Of a stretch of 64,000 nt of DNA, positions 12,441-25,050 are shown one piece after another. The notes under the pieces are model-generated. The model worked only from the letters and a program-made list of their open reading frames with translations. It searched no databases and had not been told where the DNA came from. The stretch is taken from contig CM073591.1 of assembly GCA_037074705.1 (NCBI GenBank), forward strand, positions 131,757,032-131,821,031. Direction: 5' to 3'. How positions within the stretch are numbered: the first letter of the stretch is position 1; each line of letters starts with the position of its first letter. The stretch comes from Zhengitettix transpicula (Eukaryota > Arthropoda > Insecta > Orthoptera > Tetrigidae). The translations under genes were made by a program, and so were the position numbers.

Positions 12441-13829
12441 TAAGAACACGTAGGGATCGACCGCTTTTAGTGATCGGATCGGACTCATGATATTAGCATT
12501 ATAATTTTTTATCCAAAATTTATACACACTTAAAAAATTTCAATTACTTGTACCTCGCTGAGTTTTTATTTACTCTCAATATTTTTGTTCCTGTGATATT
12601 TTCCATGCGTCGTTTCCTTACATTAATAATATGATGAATTTAAGGACGTGATCTGAATTATGCGCCAAGGTTGTAAGTTAAGTGAATTCGTAATGTTAAT
12701 AAAAGCAGAGTATAGTGTTTTTTATGGTGAAGTTACCCTGAGAGGATAAAGTGGTAAGTCTAGGACAACTGGCTAGAAGAGGTGGATAACGTTTACGAGC
12801 AATAGGAGGACTATAGAAAGGATTTTTACAACAGTTCACTTACGACAAAATTATATTAACTATCTGTTACTAAATTTTGTTCATATGTCACTAAATTTAA
12901 TTTTGTCAAAATAAAATCCTCAACATAATTTCCCCATAAAGAAAGAGACTATGTTTTACGAGTTTAAATTCTTTTTAATTAAATGATTGATATATTTGAA
13001 TGATTTTTGACTCAAGCAATTCGAGAGTGCTTGATCCGTTCTGACTCTCACACTCTTTAAGTGAGTGATTCAGTTGGTATCAGAAGAGCGCGAGCGGTTG
13101 CACCGATCTAAGAATTATCTCCTTTGGGGTAGGGAGAAGCGAGCGGTTGGTCCCGCTCTGATTAAGTTGGGATCAGAAGAGCTACCGCTCTTTTCTGCCG
13201 ACCCACAGTTCACTCACTCCGTGGAGGGAACTAGCTCTCTGAATCAGTTCTCGACCATATCACCCATCTCTACTGCGCAGTCACGTCTTCAACATTGTGC
13301 GCTCAACAGTGTGCCCCAAAACACTTGTGCCTGCACTAGAATTGTAGATTTACAGAAAACCTCTGCCCACGTTCTTTGATGAGGCGTGGACGTCAAACAT
13401 TTTGTCTACTCACGTCCTTCAACCAACTTCCAAAGATGCTCACAACAATAGCACGCGAACAGCCGACCAGATCGTATTTTTCCGATGATCGTTCCCAGGC
13501 TCCGGTCCTCAACAATTTTCCCTTTATTACTTATGTCAGTGAATTTCCCCATTTTCAGAATGATTTCTCTGTGGGCTGTGGTTATAATCAGTGTATATTC
13601 ATCCCGTTCGTCTGTTTTCTATTCAGTAGTAGCTTACCGCTAGACTTGCAAAAACTGGACAATGAAAACCCAAGAACAAACTTTCTTCTAACGTCAGTAT
13701 TGAAGCGGTCACTGAAATTTCAAGACTAATTTGGGCCCAATATTATTAAGTTCGTTGAATAACGTTTGCGTGTGATCGTTTACCTCGCTCAAAAATAATG
13801 ATATATATTTTATTTTATTTTTTTAGGCA
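12441..13829. other. No gene recognised; GC-richer block at 13.05-13.4 kb
   Basis: Between 13025 and 13380 the sequence is GC-richer with near-repeats of GAAGAGCGCGAGCGGTTG and GAAGCGAGCGGTTGGTC. Two adjoining frames (13065-13379 and 13376-13729) have no domain I recognise. Probably repeat-derived. Confidence 0.35.
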
Positions 13830-13995
13830 ACAGGCTACAAGAGGGTAATCCACATGGTGGCAACTCCCCTTTAATAGCATAGGAAGGGATTTGAAAGGTG
13901 GGATGCGGAAGGGTAGAAGAAGGTAGCCAAGGGTTAACTAGGGCCCTCGGGCTATAGTTTAAGGATCCTACCCGGCTTTCGCCTAAAAGTAATTT
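13830..13995 (+). repeat. Repeat family A, pair 2, first copy (short)
   Basis: Begins CAACAGGCTACAAGAGGG and stops at CTTTCGCCTAAAAGTAA, where a T-run and the second copy start. Confidence 0.75.
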
Positions 13996-14000
13996 TTTTT

Positions 14001-14560
14001 GGGTGTAGACAGGCTATGTATAGGGTAATCCACATAGTTACAACTCCCCTCTTATAGCATAGGAAAGGGATTTGAAAAGGGGATGTGGAAGGGTAGAGGA
14101 AGGTAGCCAAGAGTTAACTAGGCTCCCCGGGCTATATTTTAAGGATCCTACCCGGCATTCGCCTAAAGAAATACAGGACAAACCCTAGAAAAACCTGCAT
14201 CAGGTAGGTTGGGCATTGGGTACTTGTCCCACGCCCTTCCGATAGCGGGAGAGGAGTTTGCTGTGGGGACGCAGCATTTCCTTCTCCGTGCTTCGACCAG
14301 TTTAGGAGGCAGCTGGCCGACTATTCCAATGGGAACAGCGGACAACTCTTACCGTATGCCCAAGGTCTGTGACCCCGGAACATACACATCTCAGAACAGG
14401 CCGAGGTGCCTCGGGTCGTGGGAACCTTAGTTCAAAAACGGAGAGGAAAAGGCATCCCCAAAGGTAGCCCCTTCGTATCTCTCCTACAAGGTTCAGCCTG
14501 AGGGAGAAACTCCCTTGCAGGTTACCTGCGAGAGAATCCTCTCGCAGACCTATCCCAAAC
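14001..14560 (+). repeat. Repeat family A, pair 2, second copy
   Basis: Begins GGTGTAGACAGGCTATG and extends through the CCCCGG core, GTCTGTGACCCCGGAACATA and the terminal hairpins CCTGCGAGAG...CTCTCGCAG (about 14524-14550). Confidence 0.75.
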
Positions 14561-14599
14561 ATATTAGTTGTTGTCATGTTTTTCTTTTCTTTCGGTGCG

Positions 14600-14960
14600 C
14601 GGGGAATTCACTTTACGTAAGAGCCTCTGCTGTTTTGAGAGAGAGAGAGAGAAAGTGAGAGTAATGCCGAGTCACGGGAAGGTGCGACTATGTCCGAAGT
14701 CACGTTTCAGGGAAGGCCAGGGATTACCGACTGTCTTCTAGAGAAGAGTCCGCAAAAAAAAAAACGCCTCGTCTCCCATTGACATATCAATACGTGACGT
14801 CACGACGCTGCTCTGCGTTTCTCCCACTCCTCCGCGCTGCTGGAGGGGACGTGAACGTCCGCGTCGCTCGGCTATTCGCACCGTGACCACGCGTGCTGCT
14901 GGTCTCATGAGGTAGGTGGGCAAAGGGACTAACATCAAAGCGACACTTCCAACCCGTAAC
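14600..14960. other. GC-rich island with GA repeat
   Basis: A (GA)n run at 14637-14655 is followed by about 300 bases far richer in CpG than the surroundings (for example CGCGCTGCTGGAGG and ACGTCCGCGTCGCTCGG). No frame is convincing. It adjoins repeat family A, so it may be part of another repeat, or a promoter-like island. Confidence 0.35.
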
Positions 14961-15799
14961 GTTCAATTACATGTAAATGACTGGACGTGTGAGGTTAAAC
15001 AGTAGCGGAGTTCTCGTCCAGCAGAAATTCGTCTCGGCTCTAAACTTATTATGATTTTTACGGCTTATATGACAATTTGAGACTAATTGGAGCAATTGCA
15101 AATTTATTCCATAGGATCATCATAATGTTCTCAGATTCGGAGGCATACTGGGGTTAATACTATACATTAAAAGGTTGTTTGATACGAAAATAGAAATGAT
15201 GTAATTAAAAACGAATATAAATTATTGTAAAACAGAAATATTAATGGCTTACATTTCCGAGATTCAACTGTCATATTTTGGAACTTGAATTCCTGCCAAC
15301 ATTAGCAATTTATCTACTGAATTAAAAACTTACTGTACACTATAATTACTCATTATGGTTATGAATCTTAAATTTCCAAAATGTGGGGCGCAATTTAGGT
15401 AATGCCTCTTTTCGAAGGGATGGATTTAGTTATTTTAAAATTGATTAAGGTTATTTTAATTATTACATAAAATATTTTCAGCTTCACCATAAAACAATTA
15501 AAACAGTACAAAATCATACAAATTTTACAGAAAAAATCTACAGCCATGGAGTGTTTCAGGATACATTTTCGGGGGATATTAATTTGACAAAATTTAAATT
15601 AATAGACATATGAACAAAATTTTGTTAATTATTTAAATAAAATAATTGCCAAATAATAGAAAAATATAAGGGCTAAATAAATACCACTCAACGTTTCTGA
15701 ATGTCAATACACGTCAGTGATTAAAAAAGCACCGTAAAAACCAGGTGACCCAAGGCTAAAACGAACTTGAACCTAAACATAATAAAAAAGCAAAAAAGT

Positions 15800-16090
15800 G
15801 TTAGTATAAGAATAAGGAATCATAGTTGTTGAGTTCCATAATATCATTGTACCTTAATTGCAGTAATGATAAATTTAATATGAAGAATTTCTGATATAAT
15901 TATGGAATAGTACCTGGTGTCAACACCCAACATCTTAGTATTTCGCCAATAAAAAATTTTCGTATTGCTTATATGTTTGGAGACTACAGATTGTTAATGG
16001 GAAGTAGGATATTTAAGTGATTATGAAACATAGCTTTATTATAATTTAATTAGGGTATGTTGTAGTAAATAACATTATATTAGTCACTGG
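15800..16090 (-). mobile_element. Second, more decayed Penelope-like remnant
   Basis: Shares with 36640-36830 in the same orientation the blocks TTGTTGAGTTCCATA, GGAATAGTACCTGGTGTC and ATATGTTTGGAGAC (plus-strand spelling). No open frame of note remains; it is identified only through the better copy. Confidence 0.55.
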
Positions 16091-16504
16091 TATTCCAAGT
16101 AATTCAATTTAAATGGATGCTTTCAGTTTACAGTTATCCATATTTACCCATATCTTCTCTAGTATTTAATAAAAGATTCTAATACGAACTAAAATATTTT
16201 TGTTTTATGTGGGGGTATTAGTACTAACTACTTCGTGCAATTTATAAAATTAACCTCATATTCAGCGCCGGATCGTGAATTTTTTAAGTTATGTTCTACA
16301 CAACCCCAAGCAACAATTTGCTGCCACAACTACTATAATATTACCAATATTCTGACCTGGCTTGTATTATGCTATTCTAATTCTGTCTCCATAGTTTCCA
16401 ATAGTGTCTAACTTTTAATTTAGAATAATTTAGCACAAATAACACGATAGTATTTTTCCTTCGTAATATTTTAAATTCAGTTAATTTTAGTACCAAGTCA
16501 CTCA

Positions 16505-16690
16505 TGACGACACCCAGAACGGATCAGTTCGGCGAGCTTTACGGCTAGTGTTGGGAGATGAATCGAAATACTGCGCATGCGCATTTATAATTAATCAGAG
16601 AGATCCGCCGCTAAGCCGTGGGTTGCACAGGGATAGCCAGCTGGCTGCAATAGCGAGAGCGAGTGCGCTGCAATGCGGCCCCTTTTAAGT
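16505..16690. promoter_or_regulatory. GC-rich patch with NRF-1-like palindrome
   Basis: TGCGCATGCGCA (16572-16583) is the perfect palindromic core bound by NRF-1/Ewg-type factors in animals. It lies in a CpG-rich patch of about 180 bases within AT-rich DNA. No exon is evident next to it, so a promoter role is speculative. Confidence 0.3.
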
Positions 16691-18700
16691 ACTCAAATCG
16701 AAGCAGAAATTCACAGTGGTAAAATATAATTATTATAAAGGTTCTTAAAATTAAGATATATAATTCTTCTGAAATTTGTGTCCTGTTGTACATCTGTATC
16801 AGCCACCACTGCTCATGTTGATAAAATGACGTCTAGTAAATATGGCTAACTGTTTACCCAAAACTGTACGACCCAAAACTTGCATGTAAAATAAATTACT
16901 TAGAATACCAGTGGCTGTTACAGGGGTATTTGTTACAACATTTATCCTATAACGAGAAGATCAACCTAATTAGTTACGTTATTCCAAATTTAGCCTCATC
17001 ACAACACGAGAGTAAAAAAAAGAATCAATTTGAGTTCTATGGTATACTTGATTATGTTAACAAGCCAAAATTGTCCCACTAGGGCCAAAAATCTTCATTC
17101 GTATATATACAAATCATTTATTGCAGATTCAGATTGATTGTCCTCTGAAATTGGGATTACATTACCTCTGTGGTACACCGTGGAATATTCGACTAAATCG
17201 TGCGTTTGCTGTATACAAGAGTTGGTGATGTACCGTGGGAATATTACACTTCTGACACCCCGACAGTACTCCCACTTACAGGTGCATTGCAGATATTCAA
17301 GGGACGTGAGATATTATTGACGAAATTGGGTTCTTTCCGACGTTGGCCGACAATCCAAGAGGAAACCTTGGAATTCCGGGACAGCTTGAATAGAATTACT
17401 GGTTTAGCGGAGCGAGCTCCACATTATCCACGATTTCATGATTCATGGACCCCAGATTCGTTTCATTTATGCACTAGGCCATGTTTACAAGAAAAATACA
17501 GGATTCCGGAATAGATACGATGAAAACTCGCGTTTATTTGTTTTGAAAATTTGAAACGTCGGAGAAAGACTAAAGACTTTTCAGTGGTAGACCTGCCTAA
17601 TTCTCTCTGAGCCTGTGGGGAGGTGGAGAATGGATGAATATCTCCTCTTCGACAGTTGTAACAGCTAAAGACTACACCAACTTTAGCCTTGAACTGTACG
17701 ACCACGCGCAGGTACCTGCGTATTGAATATGCTGAAACCACGTAGATTACACTCATTTAGCTTGTCACTCTGAAAAAATGTACCTTTTATCAGAGTCTTT
17801 TCCTAAAGACGGACAGTTTTCAATATATTATTTATAATTGATCAAATTAATATTCAATTAATATTTTCGTGAAAGTGATCAATAATATTACCTAAACAGG
17901 GTAGGCACTATCGTGTATATTTGATGTAAGAAATGTAATTAATAGTATATTTTTTAGTTTCTCATATGTATGCTTAGCGAATAATTAGGAAGCTAATAAA
18001 TAAATTAAATGGAAACGAAATTACGAACTACGTAAATGAACGAATTATTGAAACAAATTCGTATTTTAATCATTTTTATGCTTATGATAATGATCGATTT
18101 TCTTAGCCCTTTCAAATGTAAAAGTTTTCACGGAGGTTTTTTATACCAGTCTTTAAAAAGCCCTGTCGATCTACAGAAGTTTCTTTTAGAAAAATACAGC
18201 TATGAGAATAGCGGAAACTACTAATTAATGCTAGAAATGTATTCTATTCTCTATAAATGAGTACATTTATGAGATCGTGTAAGATGAAAGATTAATACAA
18301 AGTTTTGCATGGAACGAAAAAAAAACCCTGTTATTATCAGGGAAAATGTGTTAAGAATCAGAGGTAGGTACTTCAGTCTGAGCTCTCCTTAAAGAAACAA
18401 ACCTACTAAATTCAGTTTGTCGTCATTATTGCATCTGATATTTATTGACTGAAAAGCGAAAAAATTCTTACTTTCATCCCTTTATAATAAATTGTATAAT
18501 TATAATATTTAGTTGTGATTCGAACATGTTTATTTGGTTCATCTCTGAAACGTCAGTAAAAGACGAACAGTAAAAGTTTTAATAGAGATGAACGAGATAT
18601 TCGATATATGCGATAGTATGGCAACATCTATAGATGTCCAATGGAGTCAGTCATTCCAGATGAAAATGATCTGGACCGTGTTACTGTACACTTTCGATAC
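16691..18700. other. No gene recognised
   Basis: Frames at 17138-17514 and 17463-17756 overlap on opposite strands, lack domains and are not flanked by convincing splice sites. Confidence 0.4.
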
Positions 18701-19005
18701 CAGTGTTTCCCACCGTTTTTTACCTAAGTCTTTCTAATGCCCCCTATGTAACATACACCTTTTTTTTATCTTATAAATTGAATTATTCGCTAAAAGGCCT
18801 GATTACAACTTATCTAACACGGTTCTTTATTAATAATAATTCAAAGCATAAATAAAGTAATTATTTATTTTAATCTGAGATCACCAATCCTTTTGTACAA
18901 GTTAAATCATAGAATTCTGTTTCCAAACCCTAATTTTCGAATTTTTCCCCCTGAATAATTAAATTGCCTCCATGTGGGGCGTGGGACCCACGTTGGGAAA
19001 CACCG
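18701..19005. mobile_element. hAT-type MITE
   Basis: A 305-bp element with inverted ends CAGTGTTTCCCACCG and (reverse complement of the right end) CGGTGTTTCCCAACG. The 8-bp flanks TTCGATAC and TTCTAAAC agree at six positions, a decayed hAT-style target duplication. It is non-coding and AT-rich inside. Confidence 0.8.
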
Positions 19006-19305
19006 TTCTAAACTTTCTGCATTTTATAGATCAATTTGATGAATGCAGATTACAGATAAGGATGCAACCCGTTGAAGGAAGCTAGCCTTGCATAAGAAAG
19101 CTAGAGAAAACCTCGAATTGCCACACCCAAAGATGCAGCGAATAGTGTTTGATAATTGCCGACCTCTAGTCATTACAATATTAACGAGGCCAAGATTAAT
19201 GATAATGGCAAATATAGCTCTTTATAAATACTATTAATGAAAACTAATTTATGTTAAAGATTGTTATTATCTGGAGTATTGATGAAGAAAGAAGAAAAAA
19301 TACTT

Positions 19306-19376
19306 GACAGAACCGGGAAACTAACACGGGACCACCGCTAACAACGCAGCTGCTCTATCCATCTGAGCTATCCTGT

Positions 19377-19377
<1 letters not shown>
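19306..19377 (-). tRNA. tRNA-like pseudogene or SINE head
   Basis: A 72-base cloverleaf can be drawn on the minus strand: acceptor GACAGGA with TTCTGTC (seven pairs, one G-T), D stem GCTC/GAGC, anticodon stem GCTGC/GCGGT, loop GTTGTTA with anticodon TGT (threonine). Box A (TAGCTCAGATGGATAGAGC) is good. The T loop reads TTAGTTT instead of TTCRA and one T-stem pair fails, so box B is poor. A TTTTTT run follows six bases downstream (19295-19300), like a pol III stop. A dead tRNA copy or the head of a tRNA-derived SINE fits best. Confidence 0.5.

Positions 19378-19378
<1 letters not shown>

Positions 19379-19431
<53 letters not shown>
19379..19431. repeat. (TA)n microsatellite next to tRNA-like unit
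   Basis: About 26 TA units, beginning three bases beyond the tRNA-like sequence at 19306-19377. Confidence 0.95.
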
Positions 19432-20424
19432 TATTCAAATTACTCGAATCTCTACAAATTATTTGTTTTGAAGAATAGTCGAAATATAGCGCTATAGATC
19501 CAATAAGTAAAAAAGCTATTAAATTAAAATAAAAAATATAAAAATACAAGATCGTATCATGCCTAATTCAGTCAATATTATACATTGTGTACAAATATTT
19601 GTACTAACCGCTAACACTTTCCTATTAAGAATGGTCGCCCAGCTGGTACTATTTCAGCGATGTTAAAACAACACCCTATAATGCGATTAGCATTTCCGAG
19701 AACGCTCAGTTCCATAAAACTCAAAATGGACGTTCCTCTACAGCGTAGAATTTTCGCCTGGTGAAAATCGAAGAAATTTTTACAGTTGACTGACGGTTAA
19801 GTCTATAAAATTCAAAAAAATTATTTGGTAAACGAAATAAAGTATCCAGGAAATCGGTACGACTGTTTTGTTGTGTAAAGCGAATAAAATCTGCATCACA
19901 GTCATGAATTCGAATGGCATCAGTTTCAGATCGTTAAGATATGTTAAAATCAATCGATTCTAATACACTGGGAAAAGTGTTTTTTCAATACGTAGATAGT
20001 ATGTTATAGAATACTGTTAATGCACTGAAAACTTTAGAAGATGACCAGAACTTTTGCACGTATTGTTTAAGTCAGATAGCAATGGAAGACTAAATATAAA
20101 AGACAAACGTTGAGCACAGTAAAACACATTGAATCGAACTGAGAAAACTAACACTAAAATTTGTTTGTCTAACTAAAAAAATACGTGTTATGTTTTACGC
20201 TTATCCCAACACATAATTCAGTAGTCCAGTAGTCCAAAGATTTTTTCAGATACTTTCCGGTATGACGTCAGTCCCTTCGGCCAGCTTTGTTTTAATGGTT
20301 TCGAAATGTCTTCCGGTATATAGTCATCACAATGCATACAAATAAGCTAGCTTACGTTTAAGACTGAATCAGGTCAATGTACACAAACCTGCGGAATTAT
20401 TAACAATTATGGTATATATATATA

Positions 20425-21480
20425 TTGTAGTAAATCACATTTAATGATTAAAATAATTCTAAGTTAAAACGTGCCACACGTTGAAGGCGCCAAAATGTAG
20501 TAATCAACTATTAAATCACAATTAAATTGCCACGTTGGAGCGTCAAAATGTAGTAAATGCAATTAAATGACAATTAATTTGCCCCAAAATATAATAATTA
20601 CTATTAATTGAGATTCTATATAAAAAAATTAAAATGATTGGATTTTAATTAAAAAGATCAGAGTTAAAATATACAACAAGTTAATTTATTAAAATGAAAT
20701 TATTATAATCATTGAAATTATATTACATGTTGGTAAAAACTTGATAATATTCCACGGCTTGATCTCAGGGCCGACTATCGGGCCTCCAATAAAGAATATT
20801 TACGATAAACAATTAAAATTTACAAAGTGCGAAAATGATTAATTTAAACAAACAGTGAAATATTGAAATCTGAAATGTGACGATAAATATCATTTACTGT
20901 TGGGTTTACATATAATAAGTTATTTAATTTACCCTACCGTTTTGCTGTGCGAAAAAGTAGGGGGCTCGTACACACTCGATTATTATTTAACACTTTCATA
21001 TACAGGCCATGTTTCACAGGATTTACTTGTGGTTATTATTTCCACATACAACACTTCCTGCTCGCTGTATTACGCCTGTTATTTTTTAAGACACCTGTCG
21101 ATTTCTCCTTGGAGCTTTCTTGTAGCAGCTATGGCTATCTAAACATTGGGGTTGATATTTCGAGCATAGTCCAAATATACTAGTGAATAACAACGTGAAA
21201 ATTAATAACTAGTATTTTAATATATTCTTTACAGCTGAAACTTTGTTCGTCTGAGCTTCCAAAGCCACACTTTCTGAATTTCTGAGTTTTCTGACTACCC
21301 CCTGCTTTGCCTCCCAGCAACACACTCAAGCTCCGCGCGTTCAGAAATGTTTCACGACAATACACACAGCAAGCAAGCATTATAACCCCATATTCTAGTT
21401 CACAAATCTTATTTTTACGCCGCCAACAATGGAAGTTCATTGTTAATTAATTAATTAGATGTTTCCTTTTAATTACCACT
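20425..21480 (-). mobile_element. LTR-like block, family R
   Basis: On the minus strand it carries TTATTGGAGGCCCGATAG and GGCCCTGAGATCAAG, then TTTTGACGCTCCAACGTGG and TTTTGGCGCCTTCAACGTG. These two GGCGCC-AACGTG sites resemble a lysine primer-binding site and occur likewise at 60.6 kb. No coding region. The block lies head to head with family L copy 2. Confidence 0.5.
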
Positions 21481-21488
21481 ATATATAT

Positions 21489-22395
21489 TGTAATGCCAAT
21501 TAATTAGGCCATTAATTGTTTCGACGTAAAATTTGAATTGTTTGAGAAATCCATTATAGCGGTCTGATCGAACAAAGCAACAATGAGAGAAGCGAGCTCA
21601 CTTTGCTTTATCCAAGAGTCAAAATGGTGTATGCGCGCTCAAACTCGAGAGAGAACTGGGAGTCAGTTCGCGGAAAAACATCGTGAGGAACAGAACAAGT
21701 AATATAACTGTTAGTTGGTGGCGGGACATTTCAGAGGACGGAACAAATAATACAAGAGCAGAGACTAGCCGTCGTTAATTATAAAACAAAGTTGGGAATT
21801 TAAGAGAAAGTAAAAACATTCACGGAAGTATATATCGCTAAGTAAAAGCAGTTTACGTCTATAGACAGGAAGCGAGTAGTTTTAAGTATTCAGCCAGTTA
21901 GGAAAGTCTAAGAGAGTTTACGTCTATAGCCATCCAAGGAAGGCAAGCAGACATCAGATAGCTGACATTCGGGAGGATCATCCGAGTTCCTGGGAGCCTA
22001 TCAATTTTGACTTCAATAGTGTAAAATGTGTGAGTTGACATTTTAGAATCAGTGTATAATTTTGCAATAGTGTACTTCCGAAACCAAAAGGAATACTGGT
22101 ACCAGCTGGACAGATGTAAGTAACAAAACCAAACTAATGATTAATTGTAAACGTAATTAAAGGATAGAGTCAGATTTCGTTCTCTTTTAATTGTCAATCA
22201 AAGTTAATTTCTTTTCTTTTTAATTTCTTTCTATGAACGTATTGTTTAGGTAAATGTGAACTGTTGGTTAATAAGATTTTAAAATCAATTTGTTGTGTCC
22301 ATTATCAAACCTAGTGAAGGCCCTGAGAAATTAATATTTTAAATTGTAATTGTTTTTGAGTTAGAAGCCACAAAGTGAAATAAATAAAAAATTGT
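21489..22395 (+). mobile_element. Solo LTR, family L, copy 2
   Basis: Starts TGTAATGCCAATTAATTAGG and is the longest plus-strand copy. It contains GGAATACTGGTACCAGC, GAGTCAGATTTCGTTCTC and CTAGTGAAGGCCCTGAG. It abuts the minus-oriented family R block on its left, separated only by a short TA run. Confidence 0.6.
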
Positions 22396-24134
22396 TGCAA
22401 ATATATAACGTGAAAGATAATTTCTTTTCCATAATACATAGTTTAACATATTTTAATTTGAGAATACTAATTATCAGAAAAAAACGCATCGTACTAAAAA
22501 TAAATTTCGTGATGAAAAGTTATTGTTTTCAAAATAATGCTAAAATTAGTCAACTCCGCCCAGGTGGTGTGAAGGGTAACTTTCACTTTATAAATGGAAA
22601 TTCACAGGTGTTTTTTTTGTAGATTCTTATAGTATGTTAAAAATACGTCACTTTTATTCGCGAAATAGAAAAATAATGAATTTTGACGATTACAGAGCCA
22701 TCTCCCACGAATCGAAAAAATCTTTCAAATAAAAGTTGCGAAATTAATGAATATAAGCTTTCCCGGTGTAATTTCTGAATAAAATTTTCGCGGTTCATAT
22801 TTCTCGATTTTGACGTTTCTACGGTCATTCTCCACCGATGTTTTCAGACTATGAGTCTAGTCTGAAGACAGAAGTAGAGAATGAGCGCATAAAAGTCAAC
22901 ATCGAAAAATCTGAAACTGGTGCTCAATCGCGAAAATTTTATTAATAAAAGTTACACACTTTTAACTGACTACCAGAATAAAATATTTAGGGTTCCCATT
23001 TAAATTTCTAAGTTACACGCCACACCACCCATTAAGAGGGGTCGCAGGTGGCTAATTTTAGCGCAATCAGATGAGCTTTTGAACATATTAACTTTGCATC
23101 TGTCATCACATCATTGCCTCACGTTTAAAAAACACCCAGTGTAACCGTATCCACAGTTTATTATTATCCCGACCGTTGATCCGATTCCCAGGAAAGTGCA
23201 GTTTAACTGAAAAGTGATTCATTGGGGTACAATAATGATTAATACTTCGGTGACAAAGATTTTCTATTTCCGTATAAATACGTAGAAATCAATTATTAAG
23301 CTGCATCAAAATATTACACCAAGCTAGGATAAATTAAGTGCTGTCAATTACGCCCCGCTTCATGGGCTATTTGTAGACGATTGTTACAATTCTACATTTC
23401 CTGTTCCACCACGCATGTGAATGGCGCAGGAATTTGTGAAATTATTTTCATTTCAATAATAATAATATCATATTCCGTAGATCCTGTAGAGAAGCTTAGC
23501 TTCAAGGATGTGGAGTCAGGGTGTCCGGCGTTGCCCGTGTACTTATTTATATAAACCCGAAAAAGTATTTATATTAATATTTAGTCAATAAGTGATTTAA
23601 CCTAATCTAATTGTTCCTAGTTCCGTTCATAATTTAGACCGATAGTGCATTAATTGAGCAGCTATAAAATACATTGAATTTTATTGCATCAGTCTCAACA
23701 ATCATACCTCCGAATTTATTTTCGAATAGAATACTTAAATATAGTCCTCGAGTATTGCAGGATTGTAATTGTACCTCAGTTTTCAGACATCACGAAAGAT
23801 TAAATTGAAGAAATCCTTAGCTACATTCATAGTGTAAACAAATGGTCGCCATATTGGAGTCACTAATACGGCACGAAAATTAACTTACAATTTCCGCCAG
23901 GATCGTAAAGTATTTTTTTGTTATCATTCGCTGGAGTGTTATTGGAAAAAATTATACTTTTTATTCAAAGAATTTTTTTTGCTTGGTTTCATTACAGAAA
24001 AAGTAACCAATTCCTTTGTTCTTCGCGAAGTAACGTCTCTCTCACGCGTGACGTCATGGTAACTTGGCGCGTAGTAATTTAACACAAAATGATCACATTT
24101 TTCAATTATAATTATTTCTTCCTTTATGCTAGGG
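22396..24134. other. No gene recognised
   Basis: Contains short self-similar passages at 22640-22990 built on CGAAAA(T)TTT and TTTTGACG-like words in both orientations, and a retroposon opening at 23520. No coding signal. Confidence 0.4.
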
Positions 24135-24250
24135 GTTCTCACCCACACAGTACCGTTCCTTGTGTTTTGAAGAATATGTACCAATTTTTGTTGCAATCCG
24201 TCCACGCGTTTAAATTTGTATAGAAATTAACGTAAATACATACATACATA
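24135..24250 (+). repeat. Retroposon tail with CATA repeat
   Basis: ACCAATTTTTGTTGCAATCC, then GTCCACGCGTTT and (CATA)n at 24238-24250, the usual ending of the same broad class of retroposon as at 38.7 kb. A fragment of the opposite, 5' end (GTCCGGCGTTGCCCG) lies at 23520-23534. Confidence 0.45.
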
Positions 24251-24409
24251 CAACCTTTCTTATTATACAGATACTATGACAATACTATCAATTAATAAAG
24301 ACTAATAATATTCCATAACATAAACTTATGAATAGCTCATGCTTGTTATTTACAGTCATATAATATAGTACTGTATTATCTAACACACGAACACGATTCC
24401 GATTTGTAG

Positions 24410-25050
24410 TTCATGCTGACTATTTGTACATCTCCGATTTTTCTATAAATTCTTTTACTGAATAGATGGAGTGGCTAAGCATAAATGAAGATGACTTAGC
24501 TTTACATTGACTTTGGTTATATGACAACTGTTTGATTCTTTGTTGCAGTCTGTTAAAAATGGAGATCCCAGAATAATGCACACCTTTAAAAGCAATTGAC
24601 AATGTTTCACATTTTTTTGTACAGATTATTTTTGTTGCTCGTATTGAATATCAGAATTATTAAAAAATAAGTGCCTATTTGTAGTCTCAAATAACATTAA
24701 TGAGTAAATTTCCTGGCACGGCAGAATGAATATACCCAATTTTTTTAAGAGAGTTCTACATGAAGTTCTGGAGGTGACCTGACATATTGCTCGGACAACA
24801 CGTTTTTGAGCAATAAAAATTTGTCTATACCCGTTGAGTTACCCCAGAATATAATCCCGTATGACAAAACAGAATGAAAATACGCCAAGTAGACCAGTTT
24901 TTCTGTTTTAAAATCACTGAAGGTGGACATAATAATTCTTACAGCATAAGTTTCCTAAGTAACTGATTAATCTTATCAGTCCAATTAAATTTATTATTTA
25001 CTAGGAGACCTAGGAATAAGGGATTTTAGAATAGTTTTCGTTAATGATCT
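24410..25050 (-). mobile_element. LINE (jockey/CR1-like) C-terminal fragment
   Basis: Two open pieces remain: 24930-24745 (LVYLAYFHSVLSYGIIFWGN) and 24602-24420 (AFKGVHYSGISIFNRLQ ... LLSHSIYS-like ending). These motifs are the well-known extreme C-terminus of a common arthropod jockey/CR1-type RT. The segment between them is colinear but carries stops. No endonuclease or YADD part is present, so the copy is 5'-truncated. Confidence 0.75.

Noticed and set aside
19355..19549. Frames with poly(Ile-Tyr) runs, also at 35213, 54541 and 61460
   Set aside because: Translations of (TA)n microsatellites.
24420..24930. Two short minus frames as independent small genes
   Set aside because: They are colinear pieces of one LINE reverse-transcriptase C-terminus.
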